Assembly (NCBI GenBank): GCA_016721505.1
Contig: JADKHX010000006.1
Location: 186,001 to 250,000, forward strand
Length of the DNA stretch: 64,000 nt
Direction: 5' to 3'
Source of the DNA: Rhodocyclaceae bacterium
GTDB taxonomy: Bacteria > Pseudomonadota > Gammaproteobacteria > Burkholderiales > Rhodocyclaceae
Of the stretch, positions 24,917 through 34,686 are shown piece by piece (the stretch's first letter is position 1; each line of letters begins with the position of its first letter). The notes below the pieces were generated by a model. It had not been told where the DNA came from, searched no databases, and saw only the letters and a program-made list of their open reading frames with translations. Made by a program: the position numbers and the translations under genes.

Positions 24917-26287
24917 TTAGTCGAGCGCTTTGATGACTTCTGCCAGCATTGCCTGCGGCTTGTAGTGCAATTTGAACGGGGTCAGCCCTAGGCGCACAAT
25001 CACCAGTTGCTTTGAAGGCACGATGGCAACTGATTGACCGTCGTGGCCGAGCATCCAAAATGTGTCCGGCGGCAGCTTAAACGCTGTGTCCGGGCTCTTG
25101 TCCTCAGGCGAATCACCGCTGGGTCCCCAGCGCCATACTTGCCCCTGTCCGTAGGCGCCTTTGGACGCTGGTGCGAGGCTACTCATCATCGCCACAAATC
25201 CTTCAGGCAACAAGCGCTGGCCTTGCCACACACCGTCCTGCGCGAGAAACTGACCGAAGCGCGCCCAGTCTTGCGCCGTGGCGTACATGTAACTCGAGCC
25301 AACCAAATTGCCACGCGCGTCAGCTTCAATCACCGCACTACGCATCCCTAAGGGCGCGAACAATCGTCGTTGCGGAAAACTTAACGACTCTGCGCCTACG
25401 ACTTTTTGCCAAATACTTGATAAGAACACCGTCGTGCCACTGGAATAATTCCACGTCGTACCAACCGGATGTTCGAGTGGTTGCGCATGCACGTAGGCGG
25501 CCATATCCGGCTCCAGATAGAGCATGCGCGTGACATCGGACACATCACCATAGCCCTCGTTAAAACGCAGGCCACTGCTCATCGCCATCAGGTCGGCGAC
25601 GGCAATTTTTTCGCGTCCGTCGGGAGGCGTAGCGGTCGGCCACCAGCCGGTTTGGTCGAGTTTCAATTTTTTATCTTTGACTTGCATGCCAATGAGGGCG
25701 GCGGTAATCGATTTGGTCATCGACCAACCAAGTAGCGGGGTGTCGCGCGAGAACCCATCAGCGTAGCGTTCGGCAATTAGATTGCCTTGGTAAATAACAG
25801 CAATGCCTCGCATGCCCTGCCCCGCCAATTCCTCCTTAGCGATAAGGCTTTGCACGATGCTATTGGGCACTGCCTCAGCACCTTCGGGCCAAGTTGACTT
25901 CGGCGTAGCGGCTAATGCCATTGGCTGCGTGAATTGATACGTTACCGCTTGTGTCAGGTCGCCATCGGGAACCGTTGCGCAGCCGGTTCCAGGGCGATAA
26001 ACCGCCAAGCCTTTACCGATGAAACCGAACAGTCCTGCTCTGACTACTTTCGCTTCGCGATCAACATCGATACGCATTAAACGTAGCAGCGGATGCCCTG
26101 GTGCTTGAACGTCCAGCTTCAAGACTTCTTGCGCATCACGGTGGGCCAAAAACACATTTGAGCAAACAATTTTTGCTGTGTAGTTCGCCCCCACTCGAAT
26201 TAGTTCTGGCGGCGTCAACACCAACAATGCCGCAGTCACCATCACAAGCAAACTCGTACCACCAGCTATCAACCATTTCAACCGCAT
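24917..26287 (-). CDS. Membrane-anchored serine hydrolase (beta-lactamase/class C-like)
   Basis: 456 residues. An N-terminal membrane anchor or signal (LKWLIAGGTSLLVMVTAALL) precedes the hydrolase fold. The active-site S-x-x-K is GWSMTKSITAALIG and the Y-x-N-like motif is WNYSSGTTVF; GHDGQS near the C-terminus replaces the KTG triad. It is closest in pattern to 6-aminohexanoate-dimer hydrolase or esterase-type members. The substrate is unknown. ATG 26287 has GGAG nine bases upstream. It lies 75 bp downstream of the TonB-dependent receptor gene on the same strand and may belong to that operon. Confidence 0.8.
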   Translation of the reverse strand: MRLKWLIAGGTSLLVMVTAALLVLTPPELIRVGANYTAKIVCSNVFLAHRDAQEVLKLDVQAPGHPLLRLMRIDVDREAKVVRAGLFGFIGKGLAVYRPGTGCATVPDGDLTQAVTYQFTQPMALAATPKSTWPEGAEAVPNSIVQSLIAKEELAGQGMRGIAVIYQGNLIAERYADGFSRDTPLLGWSMTKSITAALIGMQVKDKKLKLDQTGWWPTATPPDGREKIAVADLMAMSSGLRFNEGYGDVSDVTRMLYLEPDMAAYVHAQPLEHPVGTTWNYSSGTTVFLSSIWQKVVGAESLSFPQRRLFAPLGMRSAVIEADARGNLVGSSYMYATAQDWARFGQFLAQDGVWQGQRLLPEGFVAMMSSLAPASKGAYGQGQVWRWGPSGDSPEDKSPDTAFKLPPDTFWMLGHDGQSVAIVPSKQLVIVRLGLTPFKLHYKPQAMLAEVIKALD

Positions 26288-26362
26288 GTTCAGTTGCTCC
26301 AAAAAATTCGGGCTGCCTATTGCGACAGCCCGACTCGTTTCAGCGACTCAAAATAGGTCCAA

Positions 26363-28798
26363 CTACATATTGACTTTGAACTCTACGCCGACAAAGCGCG
26401 GAGGATTAAGGCTATTAGCGTATGGCGTTCCCAAGGTAAATGCGGTTTGCCCGCCACCACCGTAATCGAGATATTGTTTGTCGAGCAAGTTATTGACCAG
26501 CAACGCCACACCATAGCGGTGATTCTGATTTTCCCAGCCAAGTTTCCAATCAACTTTGGTCGTCGCCAGACCAGGGTCAAAGCTTATCCCCGGCATGCAG
26601 GCGTATTCCACCAGATGCTGGGCATTGCAGCGCGTTTTGCTGGTGTGAGTGGCCTGCAGTGTTGAGTCGAAAAAGCCGTCAAGTCCACTCCACTTCACAC
26701 TCGCCCCACCCATCAAGGTCAAATGCGGTGTACCTGTCGGTTGACCATTCAGACTACTGACTACGCCAGTGATCGGGTGACTGAATGAGCCCTTGGTATA
26801 TGTCATATCGATGTACTCGCCGCCGCCAAATAGGGTCACCATCTGGCTAACTTTCCAGCGCGCATCAAAGTCGACTCCTTTGGCTTCTTGATCACTTACC
26901 ACGACACCGTAAGAAGGTGGCGCCGGTGGTGAAGGAATCAGCGAAATTGATTGCAAGTTTTTAAATTTATAGGCAAAGAATGAGACGTTCAGCGCCAATT
27001 TGATATCGCGCAGATAAGTCTTGAATCCAGCTTCGAAATTGGTCATTTTTTCCGGTTCAAACCGACCTGAGGCGCTGTCAGTCGGATTTGGCACGCTAAA
27101 GTTGTAGCCGCCCGCCTGATAGCCGCGAGACAACGAGGTAAATAGGAGGGTGTCTTTGGACAATTTGTGGTCGAGAACCAGACGCGGACTCCAATCAGTC
27201 CAACTATGCGTAGTACCCACCTGCGTCGCTGCGACGGTCGCCGGACCGCCAAACAAAATATTGGTCGTTGTAAAACCTAGCACATTGGTTGCGATGAAAT
27301 TTCCGGTACCCAGAACAAGGGGATCGGCCGCGGTTCCATCGGAATACGCCGCCGGGAACAACCAAGTGACTTTCTTTTTGTCACGCGTGAAACGCAAGCC
27401 ACCAGTCAAATTGGTTGCAGGTGTTAGATGCCAAATCACGTCACTGAACGCCGAAGTCGATTGCGTCTTCACGCCAAAATAAGCTCGTTCGTGCCAAAGG
27501 CTGAGGTCAAACGCATTGGCCGGAAAACCTGATCCTTGAATGAATGTATTGAACAAGTCTGCAGCCGGCAAAAATCCTGCACCTACCGCGCCTTGTATCC
27601 CCGGGCTGTTCACAAAAAAGGTATCTAGCGCGGCCAGAGTGCCATCCCCACCCAGTATCTGCTTCGCATCGGCGTTGTAGTAGCTCAGACCGGCTACCCA
27701 GTCAATGCTGTCGCTCTTGGCCGACAGCTTGAATTCTTGCTGAAAGCTAGATTCGTCCTTAACGTCGACCGTAGATAAATAGGTACGGAAGTTGGATGTG
27801 CCGTCATTGTCTGTCACATTTTGCGACTTGAAGGTTCGATAGGCAGACAGCGATTGGAATGTCATACCAGCCAAAGGCAATTCAATTTTCAGTGTTGCGC
27901 CATCAAAGGAGCGGGTTTCCCAGTTAGGTGCATCAATATCTAAATTGCGATTTCGAGGATCGACAAAGGGCGATCCAAGCGGACTTGGCGGGAATGGCGG
28001 CCGTACCCCCGCTGCAACTTTGATCAAGCCAAAAGTTCCACGACCGGATTGATCGAGTTCTTCATGTTCCCATGTGAAAACAACCTTGGTGTCCGGTCGG
28101 GGTGACCACTTAAAAGCCAGCCGCGTACCCCAATCGTCTTTGCCGTTGTAATCCTTGCCATCAAAATTATTTTTTACCCACCCGTCGCTCTTGCTACGCA
28201 CGGCGGAAAACCGCAATGCGGTCGTGTCGTTAATCGCCGTATTGAACAACACATCGCCGTCTTGACGCCCGAACTTACCGAGCAACACGCGTGCAGCCGC
28301 TTCTTTATTTTGCGAAGGCTCATTAGTAACAATCGAGAGCGCGCCCGCTGCGCTATTGCGGCCAAACAGGGTTCCCTGTGGCCCTTTCAGCACTTCGACA
28401 CGCTGGATGTCATTGAAATTCATCAACGCACCACCAGTCTTGCCGGTGTAAACACCGTCCACATAAATCCCGACCGGTGCATCCGTCCCTATGCCGAAAT
28501 CAGAGGGTCCTAAACCGCGTAATGAAAAACTCGGCTGCGTCGGCTCGGAATCATCGATCACCAATCCAGGAACGTAGCCATTGAGTTCAGCCAGATTGTT
28601 CGCGCCAAGTGTATTGATTTGATCCATCGAGATCACTGCCATCGTAATCGGCACGTCGCGTTCGGTTTGGATGCGCGACTGCGCAGTGACCACCACCGTT
28701 TGTATGTCTTGTTGCGCCATGACTGGCAGCGCGGTGGTGCCGCAGGCAAACGCTAAGGCAAGGCTACGAAAAATTATGGTTTGTTTCGGCTTCTTCAT
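26363..28798 (-). CDS. TonB-dependent outer-membrane receptor
   Basis: 811 residues with a signal peptide ending near ALPVMAQQ. A TonB-box-like TVVVTAQ and a plug domain follow (NTLGANNLAELNGYVPGLVI, APVGIYVDGVYTG, VEVLKGPQGTLFGRNSAAGA), then a 22-strand barrel region. The last residues are VGVEFKVNM, so the final residue is Met rather than the usual aromatic. AAGGAG precedes the ATG. The substrate is unknown. The operon partners are c-type cytochromes, so a metal or redox-active ligand is possible. The divergent tonB-exbBD operon could supply the energy. Confidence 0.93.
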   Translation of the reverse strand: MKKPKQTIIFRSLALAFACGTTALPVMAQQDIQTVVVTAQSRIQTERDVPITMAVISMDQINTLGANNLAELNGYVPGLVIDDSEPTQPSFSLRGLGPSDFGIGTDAPVGIYVDGVYTGKTGGALMNFNDIQRVEVLKGPQGTLFGRNSAAGALSIVTNEPSQNKEAAARVLLGKFGRQDGDVLFNTAINDTTALRFSAVRSKSDGWVKNNFDGKDYNGKDDWGTRLAFKWSPRPDTKVVFTWEHEELDQSGRGTFGLIKVAAGVRPPFPPSPLGSPFVDPRNRNLDIDAPNWETRSFDGATLKIELPLAGMTFQSLSAYRTFKSQNVTDNDGTSNFRTYLSTVDVKDESSFQQEFKLSAKSDSIDWVAGLSYYNADAKQILGGDGTLAALDTFFVNSPGIQGAVGAGFLPAADLFNTFIQGSGFPANAFDLSLWHERAYFGVKTQSTSAFSDVIWHLTPATNLTGGLRFTRDKKKVTWLFPAAYSDGTAADPLVLGTGNFIATNVLGFTTTNILFGGPATVAATQVGTTHSWTDWSPRLVLDHKLSKDTLLFTSLSRGYQAGGYNFSVPNPTDSASGRFEPEKMTNFEAGFKTYLRDIKLALNVSFFAYKFKNLQSISLIPSPPAPPSYGVVVSDQEAKGVDFDARWKVSQMVTLFGGGEYIDMTYTKGSFSHPITGVVSSLNGQPTGTPHLTLMGGASVKWSGLDGFFDSTLQATHTSKTRCNAQHLVEYACMPGISFDPGLATTKVDWKLGWENQNHRYGVALLVNNLLDKQYLDYGGGGQTAFTLGTPYANSLNPPRFVGVEFKVNM

Positions 28799-28847
28799 TC
28801 AATTCTCCTTGGGCTATCGATTATTGTTTTTGGTTTTCTGCAGCGAC

Positions 28848-30377
28848 TTACTTTTTGACACTCAACATATAGTCCGCAACAGCGCGGCGCATCTCAGGAT
28901 TCAGATGCGCTTGTGTCGGCATTGGCGGGAAATCATCACGCTTTTTCACCGGCTTGGCAATGTATTCCGCTATGCCTTGCGCATTGCCCGCATACATGGC
29001 CTGAATAATCTGCGTTGGCGGACCTATCATGCGCGCGTTGTAAGCGTGGCAACCAGCACAGATTCCGTTGTACAGAACTTTGCCTTTGTCGGCAGTTTCG
29101 GTACTCCGTGGTGGCGCCGGTTTGTCGAGCAAAAGTGTCGCAATATCGGCTGTGGTGTTTTTCGCACAGGTGTTACTCCAACTGCCAATTCCCAGCGTTG
29201 CATGCGCTGCTCTATCGAGCATGCAACTGCCCGTTCCAGCGCCGACTGCGACCACATCCGGGCCTTGGCGAGTGAGCGAGGCGACCATCAGCGCTTTGAC
29301 TTCAGGGATAGGCTCGTAGCCATTGTTGGAAAAATTATTGCGCAGAATACTGACGCGATCTGGATTGGGATCGGATTCTGGATCAGGTGAAATGTTCGAG
29401 GCGTTTTTGTGATCGGTAACGATAATTCCGGCATTCTTGTTGTCGCGAATGATATTGTTCTCAATCACCACATCGTCCGCCGCCATCACCAAAACACCAG
29501 TACCGCTAGGCACGCCAGACACAATCGAACCGACCGCACCAAAATTTTTGTGATTATTGCCGACGATAAAGTTATTGCGGATGATGACATCGAAGGTTGA
29601 CTTAATCGGCAAACCCGGCGTGATGAAAGTCAGGATGCCGCCGGCGTTGTCATAAACCATATTGTTTTCAACGATCGCGTGGCGCGAATTTTCAATTTCG
29701 ATGCCGGCCACACTGGCAAAAACTTCGTTGTGTGCGACATGCACGTTATCCGACATGCCAACATAAATCGCGGCATCTTCAATGCCCGATAAAACGTTGT
29801 ATTCAATCAGTCCGTTCTGTCCGAGCTGCGGGAAGATTCCGTACACGCCGGTATCGACAATCCAGTTATGCCGAATCACAAAATTGTTGCCCGCCTGACC
29901 CATGATGGCGTTGCCTTTGTACTTAACGATTTTGAGATTCTCAATGCGAATGCCATTGCCCGAATACAGCACAGCGTCGTTGAGTTTGCCCAAGCCATCA
30001 AGCACCGGCCAGACCCCTTCTTTAATTACACCGATCAAGGAAATATTGTCTTTATCGATATAAACCGTTTCGCTGTAAGTGCCGGGTAAAACCTGAATCG
30101 TATCGCCGGCCTTGGCCTGATTCACTGCGTCCTGAATCAAGCTGCCTGGTTTCACCATGATGACTTTTCCGGCGCTGCTAGCTGCAGCCAATAGCGCCGC
30201 ACCGGTGTTGCCAGTTGCTTTAGCGTTCATGCCACTCAAAGTGGCCTCCGCTGACGGCGTGTTGCCAGCACCTACTGACGAACCAGAGAACGAACTTTGT
30301 TGTTTAGCAATCGTATAGCCCGTTGCCGCCGCTACTGCTACTGCCACCACGCCTGCAAATATTCCGACCTTGCTCAT
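28848..30377 (-). CDS. Parallel beta-helix protein fused to a C-terminal cytochrome c domain
   Basis: 509 residues. A single N-terminal hydrophobic segment (SKVGIFAGVVAVAVAAATG) exports or anchors it. A right-handed parallel beta-helix of NosD/CASH type spans about residues 80-380 with many N-N-x-I and V-I-E-N-N repeats. The C-terminal about 70 residues form a class I cytochrome c with one CAGCH haem site and a distal Met candidate in PPMPTQ. A Cys pair (C..C in GSCMLDRAAHA..NTC) lies in the linker. ATG 30377 has GAGGAG upstream. Residues 33-42 (SVGAGNTPSA) derive from the 28-bp repeat. This fusion is unusual and its function is unknown. Confidence 0.85.
   Translation of the reverse strand: MSKVGIFAGVVAVAVAAATGYTIAKQQSSFSGSSVGAGNTPSAEATLSGMNAKATGNTGAALLAAASSAGKVIMVKPGSLIQDAVNQAKAGDTIQVLPGTYSETVYIDKDNISLIGVIKEGVWPVLDGLGKLNDAVLYSGNGIRIENLKIVKYKGNAIMGQAGNNFVIRHNWIVDTGVYGIFPQLGQNGLIEYNVLSGIEDAAIYVGMSDNVHVAHNEVFASVAGIEIENSRHAIVENNMVYDNAGGILTFITPGLPIKSTFDVIIRNNFIVGNNHKNFGAVGSIVSGVPSGTGVLVMAADDVVIENNIIRDNKNAGIIVTDHKNASNISPDPESDPNPDRVSILRNNFSNNGYEPIPEVKALMVASLTRQGPDVVAVGAGTGSCMLDRAAHATLGIGSWSNTCAKNTTADIATLLLDKPAPPRSTETADKGKVLYNGICAGCHAYNARMIGPPTQIIQAMYAGNAQGIAEYIAKPVKKRDDFPPMPTQAHLNPEMRRAVADYMLSVKK
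30252..30279 (-). repeat. 28-bp hairpin repeat, copy 7 (inside the beta-helix/cytochrome gene)
   Basis: Minus strand GTCAG, TAGGTG, CTGGC, then AACACGCCGTCA. It is on the gene's strand, in frame, and encodes S-V-G-A-G-N-T-P-S just after the membrane anchor. Confidence 0.8.
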
Positions 30378-30393
30378 ATTCACTCCTCGATAT

Positions 30394-31554
30394 TTATTTT
30401 GGTTGTAGGCCGGATGGTACTTCACTTGGGCGTTGTGGTTTGAACGATTCATCAGTCAGTGTTTTCAAAAAATCAACTAAACGATCTAGCTCCTTGTTGG
30501 ATAGCTTGGGTTCCCAAATATGCCAATGCAGCGCTAGTTTTTCATTTTTAGGCACGGCATGGCCGCGCCCTTCGTTGTAGAAGCTCACTGTTTCCCGTAG
30601 CGACTTGAATCGCCCTGAATGCATGTAAGGCGCGGTAAGTTCGACGTTGCGCAAACTCGGCACTTTGAATCCACCACGCATCGCTTTCTCGCCGGTCGTC
30701 GTTTGTGCGCCGGCATCGAAGGCGTGGCCTTCGGGTTCGGGCGTCCCCAGAACCGCAATCTGTTGGTTGGAAAATAAAGGTGGTGTATGGCACTCCGCAC
30801 AACGCGCGACGAATGAGCGAAAAACGTTAAGACCTTCGAGTTCATTTTTGCTCAGCGCATCCGATACACCATGCGCATAGAGATCGTAGCGACTATTGAG
30901 TGAGACCAATGAGCTTTCAAACGCGGCGATGGCGCGATACACATGGTCTACACGAATGCCCGCCGCTGCATCTTTGAAAGCGCTGGCAAACAGTTGGCGA
31001 TACGCGGGGATAGCATTAAGGTTGGCTAATAATTTCTGCGGTGTATTCGCCATTTCGCGCGCGTCGTACAGCGGACCTTGCATCTGCGCTTCCAGCGTGG
31101 TCGCGCGTCCATCCAAAAACAAGCGCGACAAAAATCCGACGTTCCACAAGCTAGGCGCGTTGCGCGGCAGCTCCTTGCCATTGACGCCGATACTGCGCGC
31201 CTTCCCATCGGCAAAACCTCTGTCAGGATTGTGACAACTTGCGCAAGCCACTTGCTGCGTGCCGGACAATATTGGATCAAAAAACAGATAGCGCCCCAGG
31301 TCAATTTGTTGTGCGGTGAATCCTTCACGGTTTGACGGCAAACCGGTTTTCAGACCACCGACACCAGCATTTTCCAAGGATGCATATTGTTCGTAATTGC
31401 TCCGCAAATAGCAGCGCCCTAGCCGAAGTTCAAAGCTCGCCGGACATTGCGTAGCGAGCTGAAAATCTTTGGCGTACGCGATTTGTCCAAATGCGCTTAG
31501 GAATATGACAAATAAGGCGATAGGCCATACCCAAATTTTGCGCGCTACAGTCAT
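30394..31554 (-). CDS. Di-haem cytochrome c peroxidase family protein (CcpA/MauG-like)
   Basis: 386 residues with a signal peptide ending near GQIAYA. Two c-type haem sites are visible, CASCH (after SGTQQVA) and CAECH (after VFRSFVAR). The C-terminal AELTAPYMHSGRFKSLRETV-like segment offers the Met ligand. The family contains peroxidases and MauG-like oxidases in the periplasm. An N-terminal Cys pair (CPASFELRLGRC) is extra. It overlaps the cytochrome c4 gene by ATGA and ends 16 bp before the beta-helix gene, so all are one operon. Electron exchange with the neighbouring cytochromes is a reasonable inference. Confidence 0.9.
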   Translation of the reverse strand: MTVARKIWVWPIALFVIFLSAFGQIAYAKDFQLATQCPASFELRLGRCYLRSNYEQYASLENAGVGGLKTGLPSNREGFTAQQIDLGRYLFFDPILSGTQQVACASCHNPDRGFADGKARSIGVNGKELPRNAPSLWNVGFLSRLFLDGRATTLEAQMQGPLYDAREMANTPQKLLANLNAIPAYRQLFASAFKDAAAGIRVDHVYRAIAAFESSLVSLNSRYDLYAHGVSDALSKNELEGLNVFRSFVARCAECHTPPLFSNQQIAVLGTPEPEGHAFDAGAQTTTGEKAMRGGFKVPSLRNVELTAPYMHSGRFKSLRETVSFYNEGRGHAVPKNEKLALHWHIWEPKLSNKELDRLVDFLKTLTDESFKPQRPSEVPSGLQPK

Positions 31555-32198
31555 TTCAAAGTTGCGATATAAGCTAGCGCATCACGACCACTTTTCATAT
31601 CCGCCAACATCGTCGCGCCGACCCGCATTTGTGCGCCCCATTTGTCATCTGGATGAGCACCGCGTCGGCCCTCGCGAAACGCTTTGAGCTGACGCTCAGT
31701 GTAGGTCGCGTCCAAGCCAACCAGGCTCGGTGCACCTAGCGTTGGATTACCACGTGCGGCGCTGCCGTGACATGAACTGCAAATCGCATTGAACTGACTT
31801 CGACCGTTTGCCACGTCAGTGTCACTCACTTTTGCACTCGATGCCACAGGTTGTGGCGGCAGACTCGCAATGTGTTGGGAAACTGCCAGGCGCTGATCGT
31901 CAGAGATCAGCACCTTCGCCGCCTCGCGCATCTGAGTGCCGTAGCGATCAGCGTTATCGGAGCCACGACTGCCACTGGCAAAATTGGCTAGCTGTCGGCT
32001 CACATACCATGGCGCCATGCCGGCAATATTGGGTGCGCCAAGCTGTGCGTTACCTTCGCCACGAGCGCCGTGACAAGCCACGCAGCTTGCAAACAGTTTC
32101 TTGCCGTCGGCTGCCAAAAGCGGCAGTGCGAAGACTACTAAAAAAAGCAGTGTCAGAAAGCGTGGAAGTGCATTTACTTTCTTATGGCTGGTGGGCAT
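31551..32198 (-). CDS. Cytochrome c4-like di-haem protein
   Basis: 215 residues. After a signal peptide (RFLTLLFLVVFALPLLAADG) come two homologous cytochrome c domains with CVACHG and CSSCHG haem sites and Met ligands in YGTQMREAAKVL and KWGAQMRVGATML. This is the layout of cytochrome c4, a periplasmic electron shuttle. ATG 32198 with AAGGAC upstream is preferred over a TTG start at 32246. It is the first gene of the leftward operon with the peroxidase, the beta-helix fusion and the receptor. Confidence 0.88.
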   Translation of the reverse strand: MPTSHKKVNALPRFLTLLFLVVFALPLLAADGKKLFASCVACHGARGEGNAQLGAPNIAGMAPWYVSRQLANFASGSRGSDNADRYGTQMREAAKVLISDDQRLAVSQHIASLPPQPVASSAKVSDTDVANGRSQFNAICSSCHGSAARGNPTLGAPSLVGLDATYTERQLKAFREGRRGAHPDDKWGAQMRVGATMLADMKSGRDALAYIATLK

Positions 32199-32674
32199 TC
32201 GTAGTCCTTTGTGGTCATGCTCATTGCGCAAATTGCTCACCTGCAATCCGACAATAGCAAAAGTCCGCTGATCAAAGTGAAAATATCGGCAAATGGATAA
32301 AGGCTAGTTATCCAGCGCAATTATCGTAGAGCAATTTTTGCTGAGGTAATATTTCTGTTGCCGCATATCGTTATGAGAGTGTTGCAGGGAAACGCTGCGT
32401 TTGGCATCGCAATCCCTGAACGTGATCGTTTGCCCAAGCGCATGCCGCCATAGCCCACAAGAAAATTTTGCCGAGGGGCTTGCACAACAACGTCGTCGTA
32501 GTTAAAGTGCTCGGCTTGGGTTGATCAGTATCAATTCTGAACGAATCTGGAAAACCAGTAGCTTGCACCACCGCGCATAAGAAATAGTGTAGCCTCTATT
32601 CAACAGAAGATAAATTTAGCCCTTGGGTCGGAGTAGTTACTTCGGCCTCAGACTGAGGATAAAAAACTGCTCAA
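32199..32674. other. 476-bp intergenic region between divergent cytochrome/receptor and tonB operons
   Basis: No credible gene was found; the short open frames here lack similarity to known proteins and have no ribosome-binding site. It is AT-richer than its surroundings and must hold the promoters of both operons. No convincing Fur-box palindrome or riboswitch was recognised by eye. A Fur or other metal-regulator site would need a motif scan. Confidence 0.6.
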
Positions 32675-33301
32675 ATGAGTTACGCCGACCCGCAAGATTC
32701 CAGCCGTCGTCTGACCGGCCTAGCCTTTGTTGTCGCTCTCCACGTTTTGTTGGTTTACGCGTTGATCAATGGCCTCGCCAAGAAGATCATCGAAGTGGTT
32801 CAAGCGCCACTCGAAACAAAGATTATCGAGGAAGTCAAAAAGCCGCCTCCAGACAAGCCGCCTCCACCACCACCAAAAATGACGGCACCACCACCGCCAT
32901 TCATTCCGCCAGTCGAAGTGCGCATTGATGCACCCCCTAGCCCGTCGGCGATTACTGCGGTATCCGCTGTCAAACCAGCGGTTGAAGCGCCAATTCAGCG
33001 CCCGGCGCCAGTTGGTCCATCGCGTACGCCGGCGGTGGTTGATGCCGGTAAATGCGCAAAGCCAGAATATCCACCGGCATCGATTCGTGCGCAGGAAACC
33101 GGGCTTGTGGTGCTGCAGTTCTTGATTGGTGCGGACAGCTCCGTGATTGACAGCAAAATTGAACGATCGTCAGGCTTCCGTCGGCTGGACGAGGCGGCCA
33201 AACGAGGCTTGAGTCTGTGCAAGTTCAAGGCAGGAACAGAAGAAGGTAAGGCCGTGCAGTCGTGGGCACGGATTGAATATTTGTGGAAGCTGGACGAATA
33301 A
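32675..33301 (+). CDS. tonB: TonB family energy transducer
   Basis: 208 residues. It has a single N-terminal membrane anchor (LAFVVALHVLLVYALINGLA), a Pro/Lys-rich periplasm-spanning stretch (KKPPPDKPPPPPPKMTAPPP) and a C-terminal TonB domain (KPEYPPASIRAQETGLVVLQ to the end). It transmits proton-motive energy from ExbBD to outer-membrane receptors. It is the first gene of the tonB-exbB-exbD-exbD-TPR operon, divergent from the TonB-dependent receptor operon. Confidence 0.93.
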   Translation: MSYADPQDSSRRLTGLAFVVALHVLLVYALINGLAKKIIEVVQAPLETKIIEEVKKPPPDKPPPPPPKMTAPPPPFIPPVEVRIDAPPSPSAITAVSAVKPAVEAPIQRPAPVGPSRTPAVVDAGKCAKPEYPPASIRAQETGLVVLQFLIGADSSVIDSKIERSSGFRRLDEAAKRGLSLCKFKAGTEEGKAVQSWARIEYLWKLDE

Positions 33302-33373
33302 GCCGCGCCTGAATGGCTGAGTCTTAGCCAAATTTTTAACAACGATTTTGAAACGCAAATGGAAGGATTGATT

Positions 33374-34168
33374 ATGCGAATTACCCCGAATGTACGCAGC
33401 ACGGCCCTAGTTGCCGTGGCACTCGTTGCTGTTGCAATGATGATGCACCCAGTCACAGCCTGGGCAGCAGATGCCGGCCCTGCCACCACCGTAGTCGACA
33501 ACCCGTACGGCCTTGAGGCCCTCTGGGCGCAAGGTGACTGGGTTGCCAAAGGCACCCTGGCGATCCTGTTTATTATGTCGCTTGGTACCTGGTATCTGGG
33601 CATCGTCAAGTTGCTCGAACAGTCACGTCTTATGCGCGAAGCCAAAATGGCGCGCACTGAATTCTGGGGAGCGGCGACGATTGCGGAAGGCGCGCTCAAG
33701 CTAGACGAAGACAGCGCGTTTCGATATTTGGCCGACGAAGGAATCAAGGCTGCAGGTCACCACGAGGGATCAATGACGGATTCGATAGATCTTTCGACGT
33801 GGATCGGAATGTCTCTACAGCGGGCTTTCGATGAAATTTCTGATCGCATGCAAGGTGGCTTGGCATTCCTCGGCACCGTAGGCTCTACCGCGCCATTTGT
33901 TGGACTATTCGGCACTGTTTGGGGTATTTACGGCGCGCTGACGGCAATCGGAATGTCTGGTCAGGCATCAATTGACAAAGTAGCGGGACCGGTAGGTGAA
34001 TCCTTGATCATGACGGCGCTTGGACTTGCCGTGGCAGTTCCGGCAGTGCTGGGCTACAACTGGATGGTTCGTCGCAACAAGACCGCGATGGCCCATGTAA
34101 AGCATTTCAGCAGCGAATTGCACATGGTTCTGCTTGCCGGTGGAAAAACTAGCGTGCGTAGCAAGTAA
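33374..34168 (+). CDS. exbB: MotA/TolQ/ExbB proton channel family protein
   Basis: 264 residues. An N-terminal hydrophobic export signal (STALVAVALVAVAMMMHPVT) precedes the channel part. The three core helices follow, with the conserved GGLAFLGTVGSTAPFVGLFG and GPVGESLIMTALGLAVAVPA segments. It forms the proton channel with ExbD. ATG 33374 has GGAAGG upstream and is preferred over ATG 33359. Confidence 0.92.
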   Translation: MRITPNVRSTALVAVALVAVAMMMHPVTAWAADAGPATTVVDNPYGLEALWAQGDWVAKGTLAILFIMSLGTWYLGIVKLLEQSRLMREAKMARTEFWGAATIAEGALKLDEDSAFRYLADEGIKAAGHHEGSMTDSIDLSTWIGMSLQRAFDEISDRMQGGLAFLGTVGSTAPFVGLFGTVWGIYGALTAIGMSGQASIDKVAGPVGESLIMTALGLAVAVPAVLGYNWMVRRNKTAMAHVKHFSSELHMVLLAGGKTSVRSK

Positions 34169-34223
34169 GACTTTTACTTTGCTAGTCCACGCATACTAAT
34201 TAGGCCATACGGAGCGACGCCCC

Positions 34224-34649
34224 ATGAGCATGAATGTAGGTTCTGCCGATGCCGAAGATGAAGTAGTCTCGACCATCAACACCACGCCGCTGGTTGACGT
34301 GATGTTGGTGCTGTTGATCATTTTTCTGATTACGGTTCCGGTAGCGATTCAAACAGTCAAAGTTACGTTGCCGGCGGAGACCAATGTACCAACACAGACC
34401 AAGCCTGAGAACATCGTGATTTCAATTGATAAGGAAGGTCTAACTTACTGGAATCAACAGTTAGTTCCGACCAACAAGGAATTAGTAGATCGATTGAAAG
34501 AAGTTGCGGTAATCAAACCACAACCTGAAGTTCACATCCGTGGAGACAAAGGTGCGCGTTACGAACCAGTCGGGCGTGTCGTCTTCGGCTGCCAACGAGC
34601 CGGAATCGTCAAAGTCGGATTCATTACCGAACCGCCACCACGTGGTTAG
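34224..34649 (+). CDS. exbD: ExbD/TolR family protein, first copy
   Basis: 141 residues. The N-terminal segment STINTTPLVDVMLVLLIIFL contains the membrane helix with the proton-relay Asp, followed by the periplasmic TolR/ExbD domain ending RVVFGCQRAGIVKVGFITEP. It works with ExbB and TonB. A second, diverged ExbD follows 37 bp downstream; tandem exbD genes occur in other proteobacteria such as Xanthomonas. Confidence 0.92.
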   Translation: MSMNVGSADAEDEVVSTINTTPLVDVMLVLLIIFLITVPVAIQTVKVTLPAETNVPTQTKPENIVISIDKEGLTYWNQQLVPTNKELVDRLKEVAVIKPQPEVHIRGDKGARYEPVGRVVFGCQRAGIVKVGFITEPPPRG

Positions 34650-34686
34650 TTTGTTTGTAAAGCCAGACTAAGAAAGTGATAACACA

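Noticed and set aside
32371..32571. 66-codon frame in the 476-bp intergenic region
   Set aside because: No start context, no similarity and low-complexity composition; more likely noncoding.
33000..33030. Partial match to the 28-bp repeat in tonB (GCCAGTTGGT followed later by TACGCCGG)
   Set aside because: The loop and return stem are missing; the match is too short in a Pro-rich coding region to separate from chance.
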